Positions 36,384 through 45,518 of a DNA stretch of 64,000 nucleotides are shown here, in pieces (the first letter of the stretch is position 1; every line of letters starts with the position of its first letter). Source of the stretch: DASQZK01 sp963809925 (GTDB lineage: Bacteria; Bacteroidota; Bacteroidia; Bacteroidales; GCA-2748055); NCBI GenBank assembly GCA_963809925.1, contig CAWELH010000005.1, positions 186,001 through 250,000 of the forward strand, given 5' to 3'. The notes under the pieces were generated by a model that saw only the letters and a program-made list of their open reading frames with translations, was not told the DNA's origin and did not search any database. Position numbers and translations under genes: made by a program.

Positions 36384-37082
36384 GTGAGCCGTAAAATCGC
36401 CATAGGAGATGTACATGGGTGCTATATGACCCTGCGCAGGCTTTTGGAGGAAAAGATTGTCATCAACCACGAGGATGAAATTTATTTGCTGGGCGACTAT
36501 ATTGATCGCGGACCGCGGGCACGGCAGGTGATTGAGTACCTGATCCAGCTCAAATGGCAGGGTTTCCTGATAAAACCGCTGATGGGCAACCATGAAGATT
36601 TATTTATTAAGGCCATCACCGATGAAAACTTTTTGCAAGTCTGGTTCAACAACGGTGCAGAAGAAACACTGAAAAGTTTCGACATTCCTGAACCGATGCT
36701 GTTTGATTATGAAGCGCTGTCGCTCATCCCCGAGCGCTGCATTCATTTCATTTCAAACCTGACAATTTACTACGTTCTGGATGATTTTATCCTCGTCCAT
36801 GCTGGTCTCAATTTTCACCATAATGACGTATTTGATGATCGGCAGGCCATGCTTTGGTCGAGAGATGGCCAATATGAAGGCGATAGGATTGGAAATAAAA
36901 CCATTATCCACGGGCATACACCCATGCCGTATGTAAGTATTAGCAAGAACATCCGAAACAATGCCGGGAAAATGATCAACCTGGATGCGGGCTGTGTCTA
37001 CAAAGATCTGCCGGGATACGGAAAATTGCTGGGGATGGACCTTGACAGCCGGGAGCTTTTTGTACAGGAGAATATTGATTAG
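36384..37082 (+). CDS. PPP-family metallophosphatase (PrpA/ApaH-like)
   Basis: A 232-residue protein with all signature motifs: GDVHG (residues 8-12), GDYIDRG (about 37-43), GNHE (about 69-72), VHAGL and the distal I-H-G-H-T-P. These bind two metals and hydrolyse phosphoserine/threonine or dinucleoside polyphosphates. The start is a GTG; the overlapping ATG two bases earlier runs at once into a stop (ATGTGA), and no other in-frame start precedes the G-D-V-H-G motif. An intergenic repeat array follows directly. Confidence 0.9.
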   Translation: MSRKIAIGDVHGCYMTLRRLLEEKIVINHEDEIYLLGDYIDRGPRARQVIEYLIQLKWQGFLIKPLMGNHEDLFIKAITDENFLQVWFNNGAEETLKSFDIPEPMLFDYEALSLIPERCIHFISNLTIYYVLDDFILVHAGLNFHHNDVFDDRQAMLWSRDGQYEGDRIGNKTIIHGHTPMPYVSISKNIRNNAGKMINLDAGCVYKDLPGYGKLLGMDLDSRELFVQENID

Positions 37083-37099
37083 AGGAGTTATGGAGCTAT

Positions 37100-37171
37100 G
37101 AAGTTAGGAAGTTAGGGAGTTAGGGAGTTAGGGAGTTAGGAAGTTAGGAAGTTAGGAAGTTAGGAAGTTAG
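37100..37171. repeat. 8-bp tandem repeat, nine units
   Basis: Nine head-to-tail copies of GRAGTTAG (units 3-5 have GG, the others GA), starting 17 bases after the phosphatase stop. No gene crosses it. Low-complexity slippage array. Confidence 0.9.
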
Positions 37172-37213
37172 GATGAGGATACTTTAAAAATTTTCACTCT
37201 TCAATTCAACAAA

Positions 37214-37515
37214 CCGCGTCTGCCGAAGCTCCAGCGTAGGGTGATCAATAATTCACTCTTCAATTCACTAAATCACCAAACCGCGTCCTCCGTAGCTTCA
37301 GCGAAGGAGGATCACTAAATAACAAGTGATGGAGTGAGAGATGTCCTTTAAATCACACTTCAATTCACCAATTCACCAAACCGCGTCCTCCGTAGCTTCA
37401 GCGAAGGAGGATCACTAAATAACAAGTGATGGAGTGAGAGATGTCCTTTAAATCACACTTCAATTCACCAATTCACCAAACCGCGTCCTCCGTAGCTTCA
37501 GCGAAGGAGGATCAC
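37214..37515. repeat. 100-bp direct-repeat array carrying a hairpin element
   Basis: Two identical 100-bp units (37281-37380 and 37381-37480) are followed by the first 35 bases of a third (37481-37515). Each unit begins CCGCGTCCTCCGTAGCTTCA and holds a hairpin TCCTCC (14-base loop) GGAGGA. The remainder is ATTCACC-rich. A divergent single copy of the hairpin core precedes it (37214-37247, CTGCCGAAGCTCCAGCGTAGG). A related copy lies at 41871-41914. No coding potential is evident. The array sits between the phosphatase and MATE genes, whose 3' ends converge. Confidence 0.88.
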
Positions 37516-37544
37516 CAATTCACCAAACCACTCCCTACTGCCGG

Positions 37545-38987
37545 CTAAACCTTTCTGGATTTCCATTTCCCTTTTTTAAACATGATCATCGCCAATATGG
37601 CGAGCGAAGACTCTGCAATGATAATCGACAAATAAACGCCAGATTCACCAAAATCAGCCACTATTGCCAAAATCCAGGCAAGTGGAATTTCAAGTATCCA
37701 GAAGCAGAGGAAGTTCATCCATGTTGGTGTACTGGTATCACCAGCACCATTAAATGCCTGGATCATAACCATGCCCAATGCATAGAACAGGAAACCGAAA
37801 CTGATCATCCTCAGGCAAACGATTCCCGAATCCAGGACACCGGCTTCGGTAGTAAAGAATCCGATAAAATCTGCAGTTCTGGTTATCATAACCAGCGACA
37901 GGGCACCAAGCAGAGCCATGTTCACAAAACTTGCCACCCATACCGATTTCTCTGCACGATCAGGTTTGTTTGCACCCAGGTTTTGTCCTACGAGTGTTGC
38001 TGCAGCATTGGCCAGACCCCATGATGGCAGTAATGCGAAGATTACGATCCGTATGGCAATCGTATATCCGGCCAACACCTCACTTCCGAAAATGGCGATG
38101 ATCCTTACCATGCCGATCCAACTTGAGGTTGTGATGATGGACTGACCAATACCACCAAGTGACAGTTTTATCAGTTTGGCAATGATCCGGTACGATAGCC
38201 GGAAGTGTCGGGCATAAATCTTTATCCTTCCATTTCCTTTCCCCAATAGGTAAAACTGATACAACACGGCAATCCCCCTACCTGTTGTTGTGGCAATGGC
38301 AGCACCTGCAATACCCATCTCGGGAAAAGGTCCCAGTCCAAATATCATGCATGGATCAAGTATCATATTCAGGACATTCGCAAGAACAAGAACGCGCAAT
38401 GACAGCGCTGCATCACCGGAACTCCTGAACACCGCATTGATAATGAATAAAAGCATAATGATACCATTCGATCCAAGGAGGATCATCGGGTAGAGATAAT
38501 TTCCCGTAACCATACTGTCAGACGATCCCATCAATTTCAATAGTTCCGATGGGAAGATGAAACCGGGGACGGCGATCAGTAACGACAGAAAAAGTCCTGT
38601 GAGTATCGCCTGTACTGCTGTAAAAGCCGCTCTTTCGTTATGCTTTTCCCCGATCCTTCGAGATACAAGTGCTGTGGTTGAGATACTCAGACCAAAACCA
38701 ATGGCGTATACCAAGGTCAGCAATGACTCAGTTATGCCCACAGTCGCCACAGCCTCGGCCCCCAGCCTGGAAACGAAATAAATATCCACAACTGCAAAAA
38801 CCGACTCCATGATCATCTCCAAAACCATGGGGATAGCGAGGATCAAAATTGCCCTGCTTAATTTTATATCGGTGAAATCACGGTCATTTCCGGCAAGTGC
38901 CTCACGAAGGTCCTTCCAAATGCCTGATTTACGAAGTGAGTAATATAAGTACAGTATACCTGAATTCTGGAATTTTTTGCCCGACAT
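37545..38987 (-). CDS. MATE-family multidrug/metabolite exporter
   Basis: A 480-residue, twelve-helix protein. The two MATE halves are evident: IPMVLEMIMESVFAVVDIYFV at the N-terminus with downstream SISTTALVSRRIGEK, and the second-half counterpart GQSIITTSSW with NAAATLVGQNLGAN. Na+- or H+-driven export of cationic compounds is the general role. The first 35 residues are a hydrophilic extension; a later Met is not obviously better, so the longest start is kept. The substrate cannot be predicted. Confidence 0.9.
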   Translation of the reverse strand: MSGKKFQNSGILYLYYSLRKSGIWKDLREALAGNDRDFTDIKLSRAILILAIPMVLEMIMESVFAVVDIYFVSRLGAEAVATVGITESLLTLVYAIGFGLSISTTALVSRRIGEKHNERAAFTAVQAILTGLFLSLLIAVPGFIFPSELLKLMGSSDSMVTGNYLYPMILLGSNGIIMLLFIINAVFRSSGDAALSLRVLVLANVLNMILDPCMIFGLGPFPEMGIAGAAIATTTGRGIAVLYQFYLLGKGNGRIKIYARHFRLSYRIIAKLIKLSLGGIGQSIITTSSWIGMVRIIAIFGSEVLAGYTIAIRIVIFALLPSWGLANAAATLVGQNLGANKPDRAEKSVWVASFVNMALLGALSLVMITRTADFIGFFTTEAGVLDSGIVCLRMISFGFLFYALGMVMIQAFNGAGDTSTPTWMNFLCFWILEIPLAWILAIVADFGESGVYLSIIIAESSLAILAMIMFKKGKWKSRKV

Positions 38988-39337
38988 AATGATGAGATTT
39001 AAGAAGTGAAAATTGTGTTGACATGGAGTATGGTAAACTCCTGCCCATTGAATACCCTAGCAGGTTATCAACAGGACCGGAAAAAGATATGACCGGACAA
39101 TTTTCATCGGGCAATACGATTAATGAATTACAAAATTACAAATATTTTACTTTAAAATGGTTCAGTTCCGGCGGGGAATTCTTCAAATTCATTGCATTTA
39201 TCCACGAATGCGAGGTTTGAATCCATGTATAGTGGAAAATATATGGCAAGACAAAGATAAGCCAATGTGATAATCCGGATAAAGTAAGGTCCCGGAACAC
39301 TCCAACAGAAATTCACATCAGGTTTTCAGCGGTGAGA
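38988..39337. other. Intergenic, nothing recognisable
   Basis: A 350-base AT-rich gap between two minus-strand genes. It should hold the MATE promoter, but I see no clear -7 element, repeat or gene. Confidence 0.4.
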
Positions 39338-39853
39338 TTAATTTTTATATAATAAAGCAACCTCATTCAAAGTTTCCCCGGTAAGCCTGTTGATCAGCCA
39401 TTCATTCATAATGTTTGCACCGAGTGATTTGTAAAACTGAATGGATGGTTCATTCCAGTCCAGGACTGCCCACTCCAGCCTTCCACAATTCCTTTCAACC
39501 GCAAGGGAGGCCAGATAGGTCAGCAATTTTTTCCCAAAACCCTGTCCCCTGAATTCCTCAAGGACAAAAAGATCTTCAAGGTAAATCCCTGGCTTTCCCA
39601 GGAAAGTGGAGAAATTATGAAAGAACAGGGCAAATCCTGCGGGTTTATCATTGTAATATCCTATGATGACTTCAGCAACCGCATCTTCACTAAAAAGATA
39701 TTTATCGAGATCACCGGTGGTGGCTATAAGCTGATGGCTGAGTTTTTCATATTCTGCAAGCTTACTGATAAAATCCAGAATAAGACCGGAATCACCGAGT
39801 CTTGCCTTTTTGATTACAAATCCCTTGATTGTCGTGGTTTCTATGTCTTTCAT
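39338..39853 (-). CDS. GNAT acetyltransferase, SSAT/thialysine-acetyltransferase-like
   Basis: A 171-residue single GNAT domain. It has IRKARLGDSG-type N-terminal strand, YLEDLFVLEEFRGQGFGKKLL (acetyl-CoA-binding R/Q-x-x-G-x-G/A), WAVLDWNEPSIQFYKSLGA and a final strand. The closely packed features IYLEDLFV, R-G-Q-G-F-G and W-x-V-L-D-W-N are those of eukaryotic SAT1/SAT2 and bacterial relatives, which acetylate polyamines or thialysine. The substrate is probably a small amine. No operon partners. Confidence 0.88.
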   Translation of the reverse strand: MKDIETTTIKGFVIKKARLGDSGLILDFISKLAEYEKLSHQLIATTGDLDKYLFSEDAVAEVIIGYYNDKPAGFALFFHNFSTFLGKPGIYLEDLFVLEEFRGQGFGKKLLTYLASLAVERNCGRLEWAVLDWNEPSIQFYKSLGANIMNEWLINRLTGETLNEVALLYKN

Positions 39854-39952
39854 CTTTTAAAGAGTATGAGGTTTGATCGAAAATAGATAAAAAATTTCAG
39901 AAAGATGAGGGTTAAATGTATTTTTACTTATATAACCATCTGAGTAAACCCT

Positions 39953-40711
39953 ATGAAAAACATCCTGTTCATGATCCCTGTCATTCTTTTGACCATTACA
40001 GCTTGTAACCGAGTTGAAAGTCAGCCTCTGAGAGGCTTGCTCATCACTGGTAATGATCATCCTGCCCACCGTTGGAAAGAGACCACACCGGTAATAAAAG
40101 CTATATTGGAAAGAGATTCTCTCAGCATTATCGATGTTTCGACAGACCCGGAAATTCTGAAGGATATAACGACTAAAGATTACGATTTCATTGTCCTGAA
40201 CTATTGCAACTGGGAAGATCCCAAGGGTCTGAGTGAATATGCAAAGGCCGGATTTCTGTCATTTTTGCATGATGGGGGCGGATTACTTGTGCTGCATTTT
40301 TCAAATGGGGCCTTTCACCGATCGCTTCCTGGTGCATCAGCATCAGACTGGCCAGAATACAGAAACATCGTCCGGCGGGTATGGGATCAGGACAGTCTGA
40401 GTACGCATGACCCGTATGGTGAGTTCCTGGTCAGTATTTCAAATAATGCACATGTTATCACAAACCAGATCAATTCTTTCACCACACATGACGAGTTATA
40501 TTTTAACCAGGTCGGGGATATGAATCTTAAGCCATTGATGACAGCGCATTCAAAAGTGTCGGACCGGGATGAGCCACTGGCATGGGCTTATTGTTACGGT
40601 AAGGCGAGAGTTTTTCAGTCCCTTCTCGGTCATAGCGCAGATTCATATCACCCGGCGGAATACCAGGAGATACTGAGACGTGCAGCAAAATGGGTTAGTA
40701 AAACAAAATAA
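39953..40711 (+). CDS. ThuA-domain lipoprotein
   Basis: A 252-residue lipoprotein (lipobox TITAC, Cys about residue 18). The ThuA (trehalose-utilisation-like, glutamine-amidotransferase-fold) domain runs from L-L-I-T-G-N-D-H-P to the end, with YDFIVLNYCNW, HDGGGLLVLHFSNGAFH, T-H-D-E-L-Y-F and AWAYCYGKARVFQSLLGHS. The last block is the usual ThuA C-terminal motif. Secreted ThuA proteins accompany saccharide-degrading genes in Bacteroidota. It is followed after 9 nt by a glycosidase-like lipoprotein, so the two are very likely co-transcribed. Confidence 0.9.
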   Translation: MKNILFMIPVILLTITACNRVESQPLRGLLITGNDHPAHRWKETTPVIKAILERDSLSIIDVSTDPEILKDITTKDYDFIVLNYCNWEDPKGLSEYAKAGFLSFLHDGGGLLVLHFSNGAFHRSLPGASASDWPEYRNIVRRVWDQDSLSTHDPYGEFLVSISNNAHVITNQINSFTTHDELYFNQVGDMNLKPLMTAHSKVSDRDEPLAWAYCYGKARVFQSLLGHSADSYHPAEYQEILRRAAKWVSKTK

Positions 40712-40720
40712 TTTACAGAT

Positions 40721-41854
40721 ATGATAATGAGACTATTTCCATATTTGATTTCAACACTACTGGTCCTGATATCGTGTACTTCCAGATCCGGAACATCGAC
40801 CGGGAACACCACCGGCGAAACACGAAGGACGAAGCTCACCATTGAAGGCGAAAAGGTACTCATTAATGATGTCCCTACGCTGAAAGGAAAAATATGGAAC
40901 GGCATTGAAATGGAAGGTCTCCTGCCAAACAGCCGTATGGTACAGGGTATTTTTGACGATCTAAACCCGGAAACAGCTGGTATGTGGGTGTATCCTGATA
41001 GCCATGTCTGGGACCCCGAACGAAATACCAGGGAATTCGTTTCAGCGATGGATTCCTGGAGGGAGCAGGGACTTCTCGGATTTACGATCAATCTTCAGGG
41101 CGGAAGCCCACAGGGTTATTCATCTTTTCAGCCCTGGTATAATTCAGCCATTGATTCTTCCGGAAATCTCAGGGAAGATTACATGATGCGTCTCGAAAAA
41201 ATCCTGGATAAGTCCGATCAACTGGGCATGGTCACCATTCTCGGTATCTTTTATTTTGGACAGGATGAGCATGTGATGGGTGAAGAAGCCATAAAGTCCG
41301 CCGTTCGCAATACTATCCGCTGGCTGGCTGAAAGGAAGTACTCCAATATTATTATTGAGATCGCCAATGAATGTAATAATAAGAGTTATGAAAGCCCCAT
41401 TATTCAGGCGGGAAGAATTGATGAACTCATCAGGCTGGCCCAGGATTTCAGCGCTGAGTCAGGTATTCGTTACCCCGTAGGTGCTTCATTCAATGGCAAC
41501 ACCCTGCCGTCTCCCAATGTTGTCAAAGCTTCAGACATCATCCTTCTTCACGGTAACGGGGTGAAGGATCCCGCCCGAATTGCTGAAATGGTTGCACAGA
41601 CAAGGTTGCTGGACGAATACCACCCAATGCCCATTATTTTTAATGAAGATGATCACTTCGACTTTGATAAGGAGGATAACAACATGATTGAAGCCTTCAA
41701 GGCCGGGGCATCATGGGGATTTTTCGACTTCAGGATGAAGGGTGAAGGCTATCATGAAGGGTTCCAGAGTGTACCTGTAGACTGGACCATCGGTAGTGAA
41801 CGGAAGAAGGCATTTTTTGGAAAATTGAAGGAGATTGAAGGAGCGGGGGAGTGA
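40721..41854 (+). CDS. Glycoside-hydrolase-like (TIM-barrel, GH5-type) lipoprotein
   Basis: A 377-residue lipoprotein (lipobox VLISC). The body reads as a retaining TIM-barrel glycosidase: an early W-x-G-x-E-M segment, MVTILGIFYFGQDE, I-I-I-E-I-A-N-E-C-N-N (acid/base Glu of the N-E motif at the end of strand 4), and M-P-I-I-F-N-E-D-D-H (candidate nucleophile Glu). The two glutamates are about 90 residues apart, as in clan GH-A. I cannot assign a substrate or a numbered family. MIMRLF gives two adjacent Met starts; the first is used. Co-transcribed with the ThuA gene. Confidence 0.75.
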   Translation: MIMRLFPYLISTLLVLISCTSRSGTSTGNTTGETRRTKLTIEGEKVLINDVPTLKGKIWNGIEMEGLLPNSRMVQGIFDDLNPETAGMWVYPDSHVWDPERNTREFVSAMDSWREQGLLGFTINLQGGSPQGYSSFQPWYNSAIDSSGNLREDYMMRLEKILDKSDQLGMVTILGIFYFGQDEHVMGEEAIKSAVRNTIRWLAERKYSNIIIEIANECNNKSYESPIIQAGRIDELIRLAQDFSAESGIRYPVGASFNGNTLPSPNVVKASDIILLHGNGVKDPARIAEMVAQTRLLDEYHPMPIIFNEDDHFDFDKEDNNMIEAFKAGASWGFFDFRMKGEGYHEGFQSVPVDWTIGSERKKAFFGKLKEIEGAGE

Positions 41855-41870
41855 GTTGTGAGGTTCTCTT

Positions 41871-41914
41871 AATTCAAACCGTGTCTGTCGAAGTTTCAGG
41901 GGAGGCAGGTCACC
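41871..41914. repeat. Solo copy of the dispersed hairpin element
   Basis: An ATTCAAACCG lead followed by TGTCTGTCGAAGTTTCAGGG and GAGGCAGG matches the hairpin core of the 37.2-37.5 kb array in order and spacing, with substitutions that keep part of the CTG/CAG-type stem. It is just past the glycosidase stop. Confidence 0.6.
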
Positions 41915-42107
41915 AGATGACATGAGAAGGGGCTTCGTTGTTTTAAAGGAGCTTCGGTATGGTGGGGCCCACCCCCGCCGACCAACCGACCGACCCTTAA
42001 TGACTTTCACCCCTCAAATCTCAGCGTCCCATTTTCCACTTTTTGATGAAAAGTTATGAACTACTTCAAAGGTTGAGTCCTATTTTGATGAAAATTTGAA
42101 AATTTCT

Positions 42108-43235
42108 CTAAATCATATCGTAGGCTGAAAGATACGCCGGCCGTTTTTTAAATTCTTCAGCCTGATCCCGGCTGAATTCATAAAACCTCACCCTGATCCC
42201 GGCTTCTGTTGATCTTACCATCTTCCCAAAGATGCCGGTATTTACAAATCTGCGGAATGCCAGTAATGCAGGACATTCGGTATCGAACCACATCATCGCT
42301 ATATGTGTTTCGAAATACGAACATACAGATTCAAGTAAGGGCTCCAGACAATCTTCACAGCCCTCATTAAACCATATTCCTTCAATAGCCAAAAACCGAA
42401 AATGCATCGGATCAAAAATTTTTCTTACCCCGGGTATGCGAGGGAGAATGTCAAGAAGAAATTTTCCTGCAAGCCCTCCCCTTCCGGCAATTTTCCAGGC
42501 ATCAGGATGAACCTGCAGTCCCCCAACCATTTTTCCCTCCCGCTGAAATATAAAATAGTTACCGTCCATGAAAATATTCCCGCTATAAAACATGGAATGC
42601 CGCGCATAAAAGGCTTTCAGTTTATCCATGATGGCCGGATATAAGCCAGGTTCAGCAAGCACAACTCCCGGCCTGCTTTTCAATCGTAGCCTGCTGAAAA
42701 GTATAGTAGTAAAACTGCGGACTAACTCCAGTCCCATATCGGTACTGAATCGCAAGGACCTGAAGTTCGCCTTTTCGATATAAGCATACAGCAATGCGGG
42801 ATTGTGTTGGGATTCTGTATGATCAAGTAATCCGGGTTGTTCGAAATAGGGTTGTGCTACCGAATAAAGCAGACCAGCACTTCGGCTGGCGTCGTTCACT
42901 GACTTTCCCGGCTTGTATTTTCTATCGCGTAGCGGGGCTCTGATTGAAAAGTACCTCACATACCACGATTTGTATACTTCGCATCCACAAGCCGTTTCCC
43001 GGTCAACAAGTCCTACTGAACCGATTAAATGCCCCGACTTTTTAAGAAGCATAAAGTAAATACTCCTGATATGACGGAGCTTTTGGGTTATTTTGGTATG
43101 CTGATACTGCAGTCCGCCGGGAGTTCCCAGAATGGTATCCTGAAGGTGCTGAAGCAATTCTTCGTCTGCCTCTCTGATGATTTCGACATGTAGTTGATGA
43201 AAACTTGCCAGTTTTTTAGGGCCTTCGCTGGTCAT
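42108..43235 (-). CDS. Unknown protein, probable double GNAT-like fold
   Basis: 375 residues, no signal peptide or membrane helix. The first half has GNAT-like order (IIREADEELLQHL, then G-H-L-I-G-S-V-G-L-V-D-R-E). A central ANFRSLRFSTDMGLELVRSF stretch resembles the N-x-x-S-L-R-F/L-x-x-x-x-G-F/L-E end of acetyltransferases. A second half contains FQREGKMVGGLQVHPDAWKI, like a second GNAT beta hairpin. I do not recognise a named family. No classical R/Q-x-x-G-x-G/A loop is visible, so acyl-CoA binding is doubtful. It lies 77 nt after the antiporter gene on the same strand. Confidence 0.6.
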   Translation of the reverse strand: MTSEGPKKLASFHQLHVEIIREADEELLQHLQDTILGTPGGLQYQHTKITQKLRHIRSIYFMLLKKSGHLIGSVGLVDRETACGCEVYKSWYVRYFSIRAPLRDRKYKPGKSVNDASRSAGLLYSVAQPYFEQPGLLDHTESQHNPALLYAYIEKANFRSLRFSTDMGLELVRSFTTILFSRLRLKSRPGVVLAEPGLYPAIMDKLKAFYARHSMFYSGNIFMDGNYFIFQREGKMVGGLQVHPDAWKIAGRGGLAGKFLLDILPRIPGVRKIFDPMHFRFLAIEGIWFNEGCEDCLEPLLESVCSYFETHIAMMWFDTECPALLAFRRFVNTGIFGKMVRSTEAGIRVRFYEFSRDQAEEFKKRPAYLSAYDMI

Positions 43236-43312
43236 ATGTCCTGTTTTCTGCCAAAAATAATGGTTTTTAACGCATTTTCCGGGTATAAAAAGCTTTTTAG
43301 GTTAAAAAGGTA

Positions 43313-45256
43313 TTAATATCCCTGTACCCGGAGTTTTACATTCTCAAGACCGAGCGGCGATCCAACAAGCGTCACAATGTCACCGAGCCGGAGTCGCGTA
43401 TATCCGTGTGAAATGATCATTTGTTCACCACGTGTGACGGACAGGATAATGACATCAGTTGGCAACCGCAGATCACGAAGTGTCAGCCCGTGAATATCCG
43501 GGTTAATAACTTCAACATCGATCGTATCCTGCCTGTCTCCTTCACCCATCAACAACGACACGGCCAGTGGGGACCTGACATAGTGTTCAAGAAGGGACAC
43601 CATGGCCGTTGCCGGCTCCATGACCTGCACACCCAGCTCCCGGAATTTTCGGTAATTGTCCCGATCCTGAAGTCGTGCTATAAGATTTTTAGTCCCAAAA
43701 TGTTCATATGCAAGTTCACAGATCTGGTAATTCTCCTCGTCAGAAAGCAGGCAAACGATGGTATTAACATTCCAGGCATTTAATTCACGAAGGTTGTCAA
43801 CACTGATCTCATCAAACAATGTTACTTTTATTCCCTTTTCTACCCTGAAGCTGTTATCAATGTTCTGGGAAGCTATGCTTACTTTCCACTGATGATGTTT
43901 CAGCTGTTTGGCAAGAGCGATGGACTGGCTCTCAAGGCCGAAAATAAGGATCCGTTGCTGTGCACTTGCCGCTGCATCTCCCTTTTTATGGGTTTCTCCG
44001 GCGATATTAATAGCCCATTTAAAGAAGGGTGGTCCAATGATCTGATTCAGGACAATGACAGCAATAATCATGGTGGCAAACCCCGGGCCCCATGTTGGAT
44101 ATTCGGAGGAGATAATTGTAGCAAGGCCAAGGCCTACACCAGCCTGGGTTACATAAGGCATCCAGGCAATCCGGTTAAGCTTTGGCGGATCACCAGCAAT
44201 GGTCCCTCCAACGAAACCCGCAATCACAAGTGAAATAATCCGGACGAGAAATAGCAAAAGAGCTATATCCCAAACCCGGCTTAGTACCCCAATGGCAAGA
44301 GATGCTCCTGTAAAGGTGAAAAAGACCACATAGATATGAGGCCCGGTTTGTTCTATAATTCGTATAAAATCAGGCCTGTATTTGCTATAATTAGTGAGTG
44401 CGAAACTGGCAATAATGCATGATAGCAATGGCTCTATATAGAGCTCCTCATCCATGTACTTCATTGACAGATCACGTAACAAATAAGAGATCAGGTAAAT
44501 AGAATATCCTGCCGCCGGAATGAGTAAACTTTTAAGACCTGTTTTTCCCGGAATTTTCAGAATCAGAGCCAGTAACTTCCATAAAATGAGGCCGAGCAAA
44601 AGAGAAAGACCCAGTTCAGCGATAAGCAGCAGAAGAAATCCAAATCCCAGATTTTCGCCCCTGATCAATGATCCCGAGACAGTAAAAACGACAGAAAAAA
44701 GGATAATCACCAGGAAATCCTTTAGAACGGTTACTCCCAGTGCTGTTTGTGTGTAGGGGCCATGCGCCCTTACCTCATTCACAATTGCAATGGCTGAAGC
44801 TGGCGACCTTGCCACAAAAATGGTCCCGGCAAAAAGTGAAATGGCCACATGGGTTGCCTCTCCCATCCCCGACATGAAGGGCAAAAGACCGGCGAGGAAC
44901 CAGACTGCTGCAAAGCCTGCCATAAATGTAATTACCAGCTGGCTGGCTGTCATCCACGTTATGCTTCTGATTCTGCTTCGAAGTTCCCTGATGTACAGTT
45001 CCGCACCAACAGCCAGGGCTATAAATGCCAGGGAGATGTCATTGATAAACCGTAACTTTGGGATAGCCTCATGATCAATCATTCCCAACATGTCGGGTCC
45101 GGCGATAATACCGATTAGCAGCAAACCTGTAATCAGCGGAAGCCTGATCTTTTTAAATATTTCTGCAATACGTCCCGATGCCACCGATACCAATCCGAAT
45201 GCAAAAATGTAGGTCAGGAATTTTATAATGTCAACGTCTGAGAAGTAATCAACCAT
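43313..45256 (-). CDS. CPA2-type cation/proton antiporter with RCK (TrkA) domains
   Basis: A 647-residue protein. About twelve membrane helices (residues 10-400) form the sodium/proton-exchanger domain, with LPLITGLLLIGIIAGP and FAGTIFVARSPASAIAIVNE. A cytosolic TrkA-N-like domain follows (about 423-540, RILIFGLESQSIALAKQL), in which the usual GxGxxG is reduced to G-L-E-S-Q-S. A TrkA-C domain closes the protein (about 560-645, HGLTLRDLRLPTDVIILSV). Such proteins exchange K+ or Na+ for protons under nucleotide or redox control. The altered glycine loop may weaken NAD(H) binding. Confidence 0.9.
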   Translation of the reverse strand: MVDYFSDVDIIKFLTYIFAFGLVSVASGRIAEIFKKIRLPLITGLLLIGIIAGPDMLGMIDHEAIPKLRFINDISLAFIALAVGAELYIRELRSRIRSITWMTASQLVITFMAGFAAVWFLAGLLPFMSGMGEATHVAISLFAGTIFVARSPASAIAIVNEVRAHGPYTQTALGVTVLKDFLVIILFSVVFTVSGSLIRGENLGFGFLLLLIAELGLSLLLGLILWKLLALILKIPGKTGLKSLLIPAAGYSIYLISYLLRDLSMKYMDEELYIEPLLSCIIASFALTNYSKYRPDFIRIIEQTGPHIYVVFFTFTGASLAIGVLSRVWDIALLLFLVRIISLVIAGFVGGTIAGDPPKLNRIAWMPYVTQAGVGLGLATIISSEYPTWGPGFATMIIAVIVLNQIIGPPFFKWAINIAGETHKKGDAAASAQQRILIFGLESQSIALAKQLKHHQWKVSIASQNIDNSFRVEKGIKVTLFDEISVDNLRELNAWNVNTIVCLLSDEENYQICELAYEHFGTKNLIARLQDRDNYRKFRELGVQVMEPATAMVSLLEHYVRSPLAVSLLMGEGDRQDTIDVEVINPDIHGLTLRDLRLPTDVIILSVTRGEQMIISHGYTRLRLGDIVTLVGSPLGLENVKLRVQGY

Positions 45257-45518
45257 AGCAAAGCAAATCTGAATGACAAAAAAATGCTCTCCGTAATATA
45301 ATATTTTAATTTGAATTATCAGGCCTTAATATCTGAATTCCACGTTATAGAGGGATCACTTCTGAGAAGTTGGTAATATTTTCATTGACCGGAATCCGCT
45401 CGTTTTCTAGCTGGACCAAAACCGTGCAGGAAGGCATTAAACTGTTGGTAGAGAAAGTTGTTTAATCCTTCATGAAACGGGTTGACTTAACATCTTTCAG
45501 TCCAAAAATAATTACACA

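Noticed and set aside
37100..37515. Possible CRISPR array
   Set aside because: Units are directly contiguous with no unique spacers, and the 100-bp units are identical across their whole length. No cas genes are present.
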